IMG/VR virus record: IMGVR_UViG_3300047318_000482
Span: 26,526 to 90,525 of that record
Reading direction: 5' to 3' (one strand)
DNA from: a virus
Length of the DNA: 64,000 nt
Under the pieces are notes generated by a model. That model was not told where the DNA came from and did not search any database. It saw only the letters and a list, made by a program, of their open reading frames with translations. Numbering within the stretch: the stretch's first letter is position 1; each line of letters begins with the position of its first letter. Positions 49,088 to 56,920 of the stretch are shown one piece after another. The position numbers and the translations under genes were made by a program.

Positions 49088-49110
49088 TTGTCGGTGGCGG
49101 GTGTCAGACT
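49088..49110 (+). promoter_or_regulatory. RecA-NDp-type (PafBC) promoter, copy 3
   Basis: TTGTCGGTG, eight bases, then CAGACT: the best match among the four copies. Downstream there is no good ORF before the hairpin at 49180-49209, so the transcript may be a short RNA. Confidence 0.65.
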
Positions 49111-49116
49111 GGGCGC

Positions 49117-49209
49117 AGATTGCTCCAAAGCGCCCCCATGACCCGGTCACCTGTCCGGTAGGGGAAACGCTGGTCGACTGCCCCCAGACCCGTACGCCGG
49201 GCTGGGGGC
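49117..49209 (+). ncRNA. Candidate short structured RNA under a DNA-damage promoter
   Basis: After the promoter at 49088-49110 there is a GGGCGC/GCGCCC hairpin (49111-49136), a CCGG..CCGG repeat and a terminal stem GCCCCCAG/CTGGGGGC (49180-49187 with 49202-49209) followed by GTCTT. The only ORF is MTRSPVR. The transcript would be about 90-100 nt and overlaps nothing coding on the plus strand, but it is antisense to the region just past the minus-strand zinc-ribbon gene. Confidence 0.4.
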
Positions 49210-49213
49210 GTCT

Positions 49214-49462
49214 TCATGCCGTCTTCTTCGCCTTCGCGTGCCCGGGCCAGTCCTGGTCGTCCTCCGCAGTCGGCAGTTCGCCGTGTCCCTCGTACCAGGG
49301 GTTCGCCCACCCGCAAACGCCGCAGGCGTAACGGCCCTTCAGTCCGGACACCTCCGACCCGCACTGGGGGCAGCCCATGGCGGTGATTTCCTGCGACGCG
49401 AGGAACGCGGCCGCGGCGGCCGCCGTCTCTGTCGCCTGGCGGGTGGGCTGGTCCGTGGTCAC
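49214..49462 (-). CDS. Zinc-ribbon protein, 82 aa
   Basis: The start is GTG 49462, overlapping the previous stop (GTGA). An Ala-rich helical N-terminus precedes CPQCGSEVSGLKGRYACGVC, a standard zinc ribbon, and an acidic C-terminus. The two ribbon genes at 49459-49584 and here form a small leftward operon. Function is unknown. Confidence 0.65.
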   Translation of the reverse strand: MTTDQPTRQATETAAAAAAFLASQEITAMGCPQCGSEVSGLKGRYACGVCGWANPWYEGHGELPTAEDDQDWPGHAKAKKTA

Positions 49463-49584
49463 GGCGCTGACTTTACCTGCGGGGCCGGGGCCGGCGCGTT
49501 GCCGGATATTGGGCCGCACAGGATGCAGGACCAGGATCCGTCTGAGCCTTGCTGGGCTGTTCCCCCGCAGCGTGGGCAGTTCAC
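49459..49584 (-). CDS. Zinc-ribbon protein, 41 aa
   Basis: GTG 49584 has AGGGGA eight bases upstream; ATG 49593 is an alternative with the same frame. CPRCGG and CILCG make a zinc ribbon, and the tail is Ala/Pro-rich. Confidence 0.55.
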   Translation of the reverse strand: MNCPRCGGTAQQGSDGSWSCILCGPISGNAPAPAPQVKSAP

Positions 49585-49726
49585 GATGACCATCCCCTTT
49601 TCGTCGCCCGTACGCGACGTCGTGAGACCAGCGTGCCCGGGTTGGGGCCGGCTGAACAGGGGGCCGGTGGGCGGGGGTTCGGTGCCGGGTGGGTCGGGTG
49701 TCGGGGTACCCCACCCCGCATTTTCT

Positions 49727-49756
49727 ATTGCGTACGCAATGGTACATGGGTAGAGT
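49727..49756 (+). promoter_or_regulatory. Promoter with perfect palindromic operator
   Basis: ATTGCGTACGCAAT (49727-49740) is a perfect 14-bp palindrome containing the -35 TTGCGT. A 17-bp spacer leads to -10 TAGAGT (49751-49756). It drives the 49844 gene and lies divergent from the leftward zinc-ribbon pair. The rest of the 259-bp gap (49585-49843) has GC-rich inverted repeats but no gene. Confidence 0.75.
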
Positions 49757-49843
49757 GGACCCCACACCCCCCAAGCCGAGGCAACACCCGCCCCAAACCG
49801 GGCCACCCTCACCAATACGCACCCTGCAACAGCAAGGAACAAC

Positions 49844-50503
49844 ATGGCCAGCCGCATTACGTACCGAGGCCGCGTCTGCAAAGTCCTCGCCGCCCGAGGC
49901 AAGCCCTACCACCGCAAGATGGTCATCAACGGCTACACCATCAACAGCGCCTGGCAGGGCAACGACCAGCAGGCCCTGGACTGGTTCAAGCAGATCATCG
50001 ACCAGATGGACGCCGCCGGCGGACCCGGAAACAGCGCCGAACGCCTCCACTACACCGCCCCGCACTGGTGGGAACCCGGCACGTTCGACGTCAACCCCAA
50101 CGGATGCGCCACCCAGCCCGGAGGCGTCTGCCTCTGCACCCGCTGCGTCATCCCCGACATCGGCGGCGGCAAGGCCCGCTTCGCACCCCTCCACCCCGAC
50201 GCCTGCCAGCTCTGCCACCAGCGCGCCGACGGCCACGACGACGACGTCCACCTGGACTGGCACCGCTTCACCGAACCCACCGACGTCCAGCGCGCCGGCC
50301 GTCAGGCCACCGTCGACGAATTCCGACGGCTCACCGAGGACGACGACCCCAGCGAAGCGATGTGCGACGCGATCTACCCCCGCACGGTCCGCGACTACCT
50401 CAGCCCGCCCCGCTGCCTGTGCTTCGCCGACCACCGCGACGCCAACAACCCCGACTTCCACGAAGACGCCCGCGGCTTCCGCTGGCCCCGAACGGTCGCC
50501 TGA
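49844..50503 (+). CDS. Hypothetical Cys/His-rich protein
   Basis: The 219-residue product starts at ATG 49844 behind AAGGAACAAC. A basic N-terminus (residues 1-40) is followed by CLCTRCVIPD and CQLCHQRADGH, a likely metal site, and a final CLCFADH. No known family is recognised. It is the first gene of the accessory run driven by the palindromic-operator promoter. Confidence 0.65.
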   Translation: MASRITYRGRVCKVLAARGKPYHRKMVINGYTINSAWQGNDQQALDWFKQIIDQMDAAGGPGNSAERLHYTAPHWWEPGTFDVNPNGCATQPGGVCLCTRCVIPDIGGGKARFAPLHPDACQLCHQRADGHDDDVHLDWHRFTEPTDVQRAGRQATVDEFRRLTEDDDPSEAMCDAIYPRTVRDYLSPPRCLCFADHRDANNPDFHEDARGFRWPRTVA

Positions 50504-50513
50504 CCCCGCGCCC

Positions 50514-50537
50514 TGCCCCCGCCACCGAGCGGGGGCA
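50514..50537 (+). terminator. Terminator of the 49844 gene
   Basis: TGCCCCCGC / GCGGGGGCA (9 bp) with a 6-base loop, 11 bp past the stop codon. Confidence 0.7.
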
Positions 50538-50600
50538 ACGTGCGTTCCGATCCGCGACACCCTGAACCCGGACACGCCTCCCCGCCCCAGGAGCAGCCCC

Positions 50601-51086
50601 ATGACCGACACCAGCCCCCTCGCCGAGGACCAGATCGACGACATCGACGCCCTCGCCGCGCACCTCCACGAGTACGCGACCACGCTGGACAAAATCCACC
50701 AAGCGCAGCTCGACCAGCTCACCGGGACCGACGTGCCCGCGATGGCCGCCGAGATCCGACGACTCCGGGCCCGCACGCTCACCAAGAGCGAGCACAGCGC
50801 CGCCTGGCACGCCGTCGAAGGCGCCGCCAGCGAGGAAGGCGCGGACCCCGGCACGGTCCTGCACGCCGTCCTCGACAGGCTCGGCATCACCGTCCCCGGC
50901 GCCGAGGAGCAGCCGGCCGCCGAGGACACGCTGCCCGCCTGGCTGGCGCAGCGCTTCGACCCGCGGGGCCCCGAGTGGAACGCCCTGGCCGACGACGACC
51001 GGACGTACTGGGAGCACCACGCTGCCGCTGTCCGCCGCGCTGTCGCCCGGGGCGGGTTCAAGGCCGCCGAGGGGGCGCAGCGATGA
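50601..51086 (+). CDS. Hypothetical acidic helical protein
   Basis: The 161-residue product starts at ATG 50601 behind AGGAGC. Acidic helices occupy 8-60, and a C-terminal WLAQRFDPRGPEWNALADDD segment is followed by a helix. No recognised motif. It overlaps the next gene by 4 nt. Confidence 0.65.
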   Translation: MTDTSPLAEDQIDDIDALAAHLHEYATTLDKIHQAQLDQLTGTDVPAMAAEIRRLRARTLTKSEHSAAWHAVEGAASEEGADPGTVLHAVLDRLGITVPGAEEQPAAEDTLPAWLAQRFDPRGPEWNALADDDRTYWEHHAAAVRRAVARGGFKAAEGAQR

Positions 51087-51292
51087 CCGCCTACCCGATC
51101 GGCGTTGAGGTCTCCTGCGACGGACCCGACGAGCAGACCGACTGCCCCGACAGTGCCGCGGTCCGCGCCAGCTTCACATCTCGGACCGCCCCGCAGGTGC
51201 GGGCCGACGGCCACGCGGACGGCTGGACCACCCGCCGCGGGCCCGGACTCCGCGACGTGTGCCCCGCATGCCGGGCCAAGCCCACCCCGTGA
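51083..51292 (+). CDS. 69-aa Cys-containing protein
   Basis: Coupled by ATGA to the previous gene. Contains VSCDGPDEQTDCPDSAAVRA and CPACRAKPTP with four Cys in all, probably metal-binding. Not recognised. Confidence 0.6.
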   Translation: MTAYPIGVEVSCDGPDEQTDCPDSAAVRASFTSRTAPQVRADGHADGWTTRRGPGLRDVCPACRAKPTP

Positions 51293-51305
51293 TCTTCCGC
51301 GACAC

Positions 51306-51340
51306 GGGCCACCTGCCTGCCGGTAACAGGCGGGTGGCCC
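51306..51340 (+). terminator. Intrinsic hairpin after the 51083 gene
   Basis: GGGCCACC(T)GCCTG pairs with CAGGC(G)GGTGGCCC, a 13-bp stem with a one-base mismatch and an eight-base loop region. Confidence 0.65.
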
Positions 51341-51380
51341 GCACCCCGAACCCTACGCACCACCCGAGGAGCAACAGCCC

Positions 51381-52124
51381 ATGACCGAGACCACACCCCC
51401 GGACCGGCCGTTCGTCGTGACGGGCCAGACCATCCACGTGACCGTGTCCGGCCAGCCCGACATCGAGAACAGGTTCGGCCCCGGATGGGTCCGCCCCGAC
51501 AGCGTCCGGATCTCGTACCGGGGCCACCACATGGACGCCCGCATCGACGGACGCTGGGTGCGCGAGAACCGTGAGCTGACGACCGAACGCCTCGACCAGC
51601 ACTACTCGGTGCGGACTGCCACGGACATCGTCGCGTGGCCGGACTGGCTGTGCGCGCTGGCCACGCTGCTGCGCCCCGCCGCCGCCACGGTCCCGGCGTC
51701 CGCGCCCACCGACTGGATCGATGGCCACCCGCAGTTGGAGGCCGTGGCCGCCACGGTGTGGGAGCGGTGCGGGCGTCACGACAGCGGCCTGGTCCTCGAC
51801 GACCCGCGGAACATCGCCGTCGCCGCACTCGCCGCCGTGTCGCCTGCGCCCACCGCCCGCTGCCCGCACGGCTGTGACGTCAGCACCTGCCCCTGCCTCG
51901 CCTGCGAAGCCGACCAGACCGCGCTCCGCGACCGCATCGCCGAGGTGCTGGCCAACACCTCGACCACCAGCGGCTTCACCGGGATCAGCCTGGCAGGCCG
52001 GTGGGAATGCGGGAACTGCGGCGCCACCGGCGACGGCTGGTACGACGAGGACAACGGACTGACCCTGCACGACGAGAACGGACAGCCCTTCACTCCCGAC
52101 GAGCACGTATGCGGGGAGGGCTGA
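51381..52124 (+). CDS. Hypothetical protein with zinc-ribbon C-terminus
   Basis: The 247-residue product starts at ATG 51381 behind GAGGAGCAAC. The N-terminal part (1-115) is beta-rich with WVRPDSVRISYRGHHM and DIVAWPDWLCALATLLRP. Cys-rich parts follow (PHGCDVSTCPCLACEAD, and CGNCGATGDGWYDEDNG near the end). Function is unknown; the pattern suggests several metal sites. Confidence 0.65.
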   Translation: MTETTPPDRPFVVTGQTIHVTVSGQPDIENRFGPGWVRPDSVRISYRGHHMDARIDGRWVRENRELTTERLDQHYSVRTATDIVAWPDWLCALATLLRPAAATVPASAPTDWIDGHPQLEAVAATVWERCGRHDSGLVLDDPRNIAVAALAAVSPAPTARCPHGCDVSTCPCLACEADQTALRDRIAEVLANTSTTSGFTGISLAGRWECGNCGATGDGWYDEDNGLTLHDENGQPFTPDEHVCGEG

Positions 52125-52126
52125 CC

Positions 52127-52441
52127 GTGCTCTGGCTTCTCATCGCGGCCGGGGCCCTCGCCGGCTACAGCATCGGCCGATACCGGCCCGGTCACCGCGC
52201 CTCCAACTGGGCGAACCGGAAACAGTACGACCGGACCATCCGCCGCCACAGCGCCCGCTGGTGGGCCAGAGGGCTCGTCCTGTCCGCCGAGAACATCGGC
52301 TGGCTCATCGCCCACCCCGTGCAGGGCTGGCAGGCCTGGCAGCACCGAAACGACCCGCCACCGCCCCGCAGCCCCGCACCCCGATTCGACCCCGACTGGG
52401 CAGCCAAGCGCCGCGCAGCCGCAGAAGACCAGGCCCTGTGA
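52127..52441 (+). CDS. Single-span membrane protein
   Basis: GTG 52127, six bases after GGAGGG, is preferred to ATG 52109; 104 residues. It has an N-terminal membrane helix LWLLIAAGALAGYSIG, a basic amphipathic middle with NRKQYDRTIRRHSARWWARG, and a Pro-rich C-terminus. No known family. Confidence 0.6.
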   Translation: MLWLLIAAGALAGYSIGRYRPGHRASNWANRKQYDRTIRRHSARWWARGLVLSAENIGWLIAHPVQGWQAWQHRNDPPPPRSPAPRFDPDWAAKRRAAAEDQAL

Positions 52442-52644
52442 GCGATGTGAAGCGGTGTCGCCGCTGCCGCCGGCCCCTGCCCCGCAACAGCGGCGACATC
52501 GGCCCCGTCTGCGCACGACGCGAGACCGGCCCCACCCGACGCCGCTCCGCCCGCCCCGCACCCGTCCCCCACGCCTCCGACGCCCTCCCCGGCCAGGAGC
52601 AGATGCCCCTCTTCTTCTTCGAAGCGACCCTCTGGAGCCTTTGA
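52438..52644 (+). CDS. DUF6011-like zinc-finger protein
   Basis: GTG 52438 overlaps the previous stop by GTGA; 68 residues. KRCRRCRRPLPRNSGDIGPVC is the short metal-binding knuckle I associate with DUF6011-type proteins in actinobacterial phages. It has an Arg-rich linker and an aromatic end. Function is unknown. Confidence 0.65.
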   Translation: MSDVKRCRRCRRPLPRNSGDIGPVCARRETGPTRRRSARPAPVPHASDALPGQEQMPLFFFEATLWSL

Positions 52645-53087
52645 TGACCGCCCCCGGCTTCCGCCTCATCGACGAACCCGTCGCGGACCACCCCGACTAC
52701 GAAGAAGACGGCTGCCAGTGCCCTCCCGACGACAAGCAGTTCCTTCTCGAGATCGAAGAGGGCCAGGCCGTCCTCGTGCACGCCGCCTGCGGAAGGCAGC
52801 CCCCATCGTCGTGGGGTGACTGGCACGACCTCGTCTCCATGGCGCCAATTCCCGTCACCGTCACCTGGAAACGCGAATGCGACGGCTCCATGTGGCACGG
52901 CGACCGCCAGTGCGACGACGACTCTTACGTCGTCGTCGAACCAACCAGCGTCCCCCAGGCCGGCCGCGACCGGTGCATCCACGTCAAGGCCATCCACGAC
53001 GAGCATCACGCCGGGCCGGTTGCCGACTGCCCGTGGTGCACGCGCGACGCCGAGAAGGCCTCCCGAGCAGAGGAGGCCAGCCGATGA
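52644..53087 (+). CDS. Hypothetical protein, Trp/Cys/His-rich
   Basis: ATG 52644 is coupled to the previous gene; 147 residues. It has CQCPPDDKQFLLEIEEGQAVLVH, MWHGDRQCDDD and CPWC, with VTVTWKRECDG. The pattern suggests a small metal-binding beta protein; similar Cys-rich proteins with a C-terminal CPWC are found in Streptomyces phages. Role unknown. Confidence 0.65.
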   Translation: MTAPGFRLIDEPVADHPDYEEDGCQCPPDDKQFLLEIEEGQAVLVHAACGRQPPSSWGDWHDLVSMAPIPVTVTWKRECDGSMWHGDRQCDDDSYVVVEPTSVPQAGRDRCIHVKAIHDEHHAGPVADCPWCTRDAEKASRAEEASR

Positions 53088-53752
53088 CGGACCAGCAGGA
53101 GACCCCGCCCACACACTGCTTCATGTGCGGCCACCCCGTCACCTCCCACGACCCGAACGCCGACGGCGCCCGCCCCTGCCGTTCACCCGGCCACCCCAAC
53201 GGCGTCCCCTGCTCGGACTGCCGTGCCATGCTCACCAGCGAGTACCGGGAGCGCGTCCAGGAGGAACGCGACCGCGCCGGATTCGAGGCCGCTTGGAACG
53301 CCTACCAGCTCACCCTTCAGGACGCCCGCAACGCCTTCGGCGAGCACGCCCCGGTGTTCTTCACCGACATCCACCAGTCGGCGCTCGCGTCCGCGTTCAT
53401 CGCCTACCGCGAGCACCAAGAGCAGGCCGACCGGCTGATCTGCCCAGGCCCGAACTGCGGCGAGGACATCACCGACTACAGCGAAGACGACCACGTCACC
53501 CGCACCGGCGACGACCGCCCGTACTGCTCCGGCGAATGCGTCGTAGCCACCCACCGGACCGTCTCCGAGCGCGTGCCGCTGGCAGACCAGGCCGCGATCC
53601 TCCTCGACATGGCTGGCCAGCTCCGCCGCACCCCGCGCGACTCCAGAGACTTCACCGGCGCCCTGCGCGGGGCCCGACTGATCGAAGAAGAGGTCAAACG
53701 CAGGACCAGCCCGGCGACCGAAGCGACCGACACCGAAAGGACCAGCCCGTGA
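53084..53752 (+). CDS. Hypothetical protein with two zinc knuckles
   Basis: The 222-residue product starts at ATG 53084 (ATGA overlap). N-terminal THCFMCGHPVTSH and GVPCSDCRAM make one metal site. A middle LICPGPNCGEDITDY and RPYCSGECVVATH make a second. The C-terminal 50 residues are helical and basic. Function is unknown. Confidence 0.65.
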   Translation: MTDQQETPPTHCFMCGHPVTSHDPNADGARPCRSPGHPNGVPCSDCRAMLTSEYRERVQEERDRAGFEAAWNAYQLTLQDARNAFGEHAPVFFTDIHQSALASAFIAYREHQEQADRLICPGPNCGEDITDYSEDDHVTRTGDDRPYCSGECVVATHRTVSERVPLADQAAILLDMAGQLRRTPRDSRDFTGALRGARLIEEEVKRRTSPATEATDTERTSP

Positions 53753-54684
53753 CTGGCAAGACCGAAGCCCGGGGACTCCTCCTGGACCTGATCGGCGCAG
53801 CCGACGCGGCGAACCGGGGAACCACCCCCGAGCAGGCCGTCGACGACGCCATAAGCGAAGCGATCCTCAACCAGCCCGCGCTGCGTACCTGCCTCGTTCC
53901 CGGCTGCCTTCGCCAGTACGACGCCGTCACCACCATGACCGGGGAGACCCCGTCGCGGCCCGAATGGTCCGGGAAGGGATGGGCCACCCTCGGCTCCGGC
54001 AGCATCTTCCCGGCAGGCGGCCACATCTGCCCCGACCACAGGCAGCTCGTCACCGACCACTTCCCCCGCCGCCTGAAGCTGCCCAGCGACCGCTGGAGCG
54101 TCGACTGCGCGTGCGGCTGGACACCGGCGCCGCAGACCTGGCACGGCGTGCTCCGCGCCTTGTGGGAGCAGCATCTCCTCACCGTGGACGGGAAGCTGCC
54201 GCCAGCCCCGCCGGTCACCGACCCCGAGCACCGGATCCCCCTGGCCGAGCACACCGACGCCACCCTGGCCGAGCTGTACGACCGGCTGTGGGACGCCGAA
54301 GCCGACTACGAGGATCTTCGAGACTTCGCCCGGTCCTGCTTCCTCATCTACACGATCGCCGTCCCCGCCCTCCTGGGAGTGAAGACGTCCCTCGAGGCCC
54401 TCCGCACCCGCATCACCCTCGACTCCCGCGACTGGACCGACGACAAGGTCGACGCCCTGCTCTACGCCGTCCTCGTCGGAGTGAACTGCGAGATCGAAGC
54501 ACCCGAGCACGTCCACAACGACATCGACTGCGCCGGCGACCAAGGCCTGTGGGACCTCGCGAAGCAGCACAAGATCCCCACCGACCAGGCCATCCAGGCA
54601 GGCCACTACCGCTGGTGGATCGCCAACGCCATCAAGGCCGCCAAGCAGATCGAGGACGCCAACAAGCCGGAGGCCCAGCGATGA
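53749..54684 (+). CDS. Hypothetical protein with two Cys clusters
   Basis: The 311-residue product starts at GTG 53749 (GTGA overlap). It begins with a helix GKTEARGLLLDLIGAADAAN, then CLVPGCLRQYD and ICPDHRQL, a SVDCACGWTP, and a helical C-terminus with WWIANAIKAAKQIED. No catalytic motif is recognised. It belongs to the chain of GTGA/ATGA-coupled accessory genes (51381-55259). Confidence 0.65.
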   Translation: MTGKTEARGLLLDLIGAADAANRGTTPEQAVDDAISEAILNQPALRTCLVPGCLRQYDAVTTMTGETPSRPEWSGKGWATLGSGSIFPAGGHICPDHRQLVTDHFPRRLKLPSDRWSVDCACGWTPAPQTWHGVLRALWEQHLLTVDGKLPPAPPVTDPEHRIPLAEHTDATLAELYDRLWDAEADYEDLRDFARSCFLIYTIAVPALLGVKTSLEALRTRITLDSRDWTDDKVDALLYAVLVGVNCEIEAPEHVHNDIDCAGDQGLWDLAKQHKIPTDQAIQAGHYRWWIANAIKAAKQIEDANKPEAQR

Positions 54685-55259
54685 CCTACCCCGACGGTGT
54701 GATCAGCGCGCAGGACATGCAGAACGTCACGATCTCGGCAACCACCGTGCAGGCGTCCGGCATCAGCATCCCGGCATCGAACGGCCGGCCCCTCGTCACC
54801 ATCCGCCCGGACGGCACCCTGGAGTTCGGGAAGGACTACCAGCCCGACGAGGCAGCACGCGCCTTCTGGGAGGCCGTACAGCGCCTCGCGCCCACCGGGA
54901 TGGAGCAGGAGTACGGCAAGCCGCTCACCGCCCGTATCAACGCCGAGCTGGCCGCCGGGGAGAGGGCGCAGAAGCGGCTGGAGGCTGTGACGGAGGCGGT
55001 CGTCCTGTGGCGGGACCGCCCGGGCGGTGAAGTCGGCCTGGCCATCTCCCTCGCCAGCATCCTCGACACGACCGAGCCGGAGCCGCCGGCCGCGACAGCC
55101 CTCGTGCGGGTCCTCAAGGAGTGCGACCGCATCGAGCGCGCGGTGAAGGGCAACCCGACCGATCCGGACTTCGACAGCGCGTACCTGGCCTGCCTGCGCC
55201 ACATTCGCCAGGCCGCCGGTGTCCTGCCCGCCGACGGGGACGACCAGCCCGCCGGATAG
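54681..55259 (+). CDS. Hypothetical protein
   Basis: The 192-residue product starts at ATG 54681, coupled to the previous gene. A beta-type N-terminus with RPLVTIRPDGTLEFGKDY resembles short beta-hairpin domains in many Streptomyces phage proteins and may be a fibre- or DNA-related domain. The C-terminus is helical with RIERAVKGNPTDPDFDSAYLA. It is the last gene before the convergent regulator. Role unknown. Confidence 0.65.
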   Translation: MTYPDGVISAQDMQNVTISATTVQASGISIPASNGRPLVTIRPDGTLEFGKDYQPDEAARAFWEAVQRLAPTGMEQEYGKPLTARINAELAAGERAQKRLEAVTEAVVLWRDRPGGEVGLAISLASILDTTEPEPPAATALVRVLKECDRIERAVKGNPTDPDFDSAYLACLRHIRQAAGVLPADGDDQPAG

Positions 55260-55262
55260 CCG

Positions 55263-56336
55263 TCAGGCCGCCGACACTGCGCTCTTGTCCTGCCCGTCGA
55301 CGGGGGCGCTGTCGTCGAACCGGTAGTCCGGCGACAGGGCGAACTTGCAGCCCAACTGCGCCGGGGACACCGCCCCGAACTTCCCCTTCAGAGTTTCGAT
55401 GTGCTTCGTCAGTGTCCGCTGGCTGATCCCCAACCGGGCCGCGGTCGTACGCTGCTGGATGCCGTCGACCATGTCCCGCAGGATCGCCCGCTCCAACGGC
55501 GTCGTCCGTACCCGGGGACCCGAGCCCGCCACAGTGTCCACACACCAGTCCCCGGACCCGGACGGCATCTCCTGGACGTCGGACACGGTCCGCGGTTCTC
55601 CCGACCACGGCTGGGCGAGCTGCCAGGCGTTCATGAACGCGCCCACGATGAACCCGATCGCCGCCGGGTCCGTCACATGCCAGGCCGCGTGCGGCGGCGA
55701 CCCGGCCACCGCATAGTCGGAGACGAAGGCGTGCCGGCGGTCGATGACGATGGCCCGCTCGTAGGGGGCGACCAGCGTCCGGTACTCGGCGCCGTGCCCG
55801 GACATCGTCTTGATGTGGCCGGCCATCGCCGTCGACTGGCGGACGGAGTCCCGGTACAGGGTCCGCAGACACACTCCCCGCTCGAGGGCTGCCCGGTCGC
55901 GGTCCACGGACCGTTCCAACTGCGGCCGGGTACGGGGCCCGCCCGGCTGCGCGGCGAGGATCTCGGTACGCGCGGAGTTGAGCAGGTCATCGAGGCGGGT
56001 GTTCACCACGGCGGCGTCGTCGATGTACTCGCTGCTGCCGCCCGCGCGGAGCTGCGCACGGTCGTACTCGGACGACAGTTGCTCCGACATGGCGCGCAGA
56101 CCGCGCATTCTCGCGACGCGTTCCGCGGCCTCGGCCAGCAAAGCCTCGAGACTTCTCTGCGCGATGTCTTCCGGGTTCAACGCGACCGGTGTTCCACCCG
56201 TCGGGTCGATCTTCACGAATCCCCACTCGGCCAACTCGGCCAGGGACTCCACACACTCTTCCGGTATCGGCTCGCCGCCCGCTATCAGGCCAAACGCTCG
56301 CACCGCGTCCGCGGACAACAACTCTCCATCACCCAT
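55263..56336 (-). CDS. TrmB-like/LuxR-type regulator
   Basis: The start is taken as ATG 56336 (357 residues); the frame extends to TTG 56426 but without an RBS. The N-terminal third has a winged-helix-like domain with GEPIPEECVESLAELAEWGFVKI and a long helix with EALLAEAAERVARMRGLRAM. The middle contains beta segments with RAIVIDRRHAFVSDY and VTDPAAIGFI. The C-terminus carries a LuxR helix-turn-helix (VDGIQQRTTAARLGISQRTLTKHIETL). This is the layout of Streptomyces TrmB-LuxR regulators that respond to signals. It is divergent from the small secreted-peptide gene at 56626. Confidence 0.75.
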   Translation of the reverse strand: MGDGELLSADAVRAFGLIAGGEPIPEECVESLAELAEWGFVKIDPTGGTPVALNPEDIAQRSLEALLAEAAERVARMRGLRAMSEQLSSEYDRAQLRAGGSSEYIDDAAVVNTRLDDLLNSARTEILAAQPGGPRTRPQLERSVDRDRAALERGVCLRTLYRDSVRQSTAMAGHIKTMSGHGAEYRTLVAPYERAIVIDRRHAFVSDYAVAGSPPHAAWHVTDPAAIGFIVGAFMNAWQLAQPWSGEPRTVSDVQEMPSGSGDWCVDTVAGSGPRVRTTPLERAILRDMVDGIQQRTTAARLGISQRTLTKHIETLKGKFGAVSPAQLGCKFALSPDYRFDDSAPVDGQDKSAVSAA

Positions 56337-56390
56337 TTCGGAATGTGTGGCCAAAGGTTCAGGGACCCGGCCAGGACAAAACCAGACCCT

Positions 56391-56420
56391 GCGTATACGC
56401 GCAATGCGTAGAGACGCAAC
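56391..56420. promoter_or_regulatory. Palindromes near the regulator promoter
   Basis: GCGTATACGC (56391-56400) and TGCGT-AGAG-ACGCA (56405-56418) lie 55-82 bp before the chosen regulator start. The half-site TTGCGT/ACGCAA also forms the operators at 47209 and 49727. They may be binding sites of the regulator itself or of a shared repressor. No other element is seen in the 289-bp gap (56337-56625) except an RBS. Confidence 0.5.
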
Positions 56421-56625
56421 GCACAACAGTTGAGGGGGAAAATCCTGTACGGCAGTTTAGTAGCGGGGCGTCCCCCGGCGCCCGTACTCCACGTCCTCCC
56501 CGCACAAAACGCGTCTACTGCCAGGAACACGCGTCGCAGGCAACGGGATCGCAGCGGACCAGAGCACGGGAACACCGGGACGACGCCCCGCTAACGTCCC
56601 CCGAACACTGGACGAAGGGACCCGC

Positions 56626-56817
56626 GTGAACAACCTCCGCGGCATCGCCGCCAGCCTCGCCATCACCGCAACCATCATCACCGGAATCAGCCTCAACATC
56701 GACATCAGCCCCCAAATGGACACCACCTGGGGCGCACCCGACACCCGGGACGTCCCGGCCGTCGACCTTCCCGTCGACCTGCCGCCCGTCACCCCCCTCG
56801 ACACCACCTGGGGCTGA
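56626..56817 (+). CDS. Small secreted peptide with repeated DTTWG motif
   Basis: GTG 56626 follows AAGGGACC. The product, 63 residues, starts with a short basic-hydrophobic helix (about 1-26, signal-like), followed by SPQMDTTWGAPDTRDVP and a second LDTTWG at the very C-terminus. There is no Cys and no precursor-peptide motif known to me. It faces the regulator gene (55263-56336). A peptide signal for that regulator or the XRE-TPR protein is possible, which is inference. Confidence 0.6.
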   Translation: MNNLRGIAASLAITATIITGISLNIDISPQMDTTWGAPDTRDVPAVDLPVDLPPVTPLDTTWG

Positions 56818-56920
56818 CCGGCCCGCCCACCGAGCCGGCCCGGCAGCGCACCCCCAGTGCCTGCCGGGCCTCGCCCACACCCGGGGGAACATCCCGCCGA
56901 TTCTGCGGCAGCGTGGACCC

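Noticed and set aside
49111-49200. tRNA-like fold after the third damage promoter
   Set aside because: A GGTCGACTGCC stretch recalls a T loop, but there is no matching acceptor stem, no anticodon arm of the right length and no CCA context.
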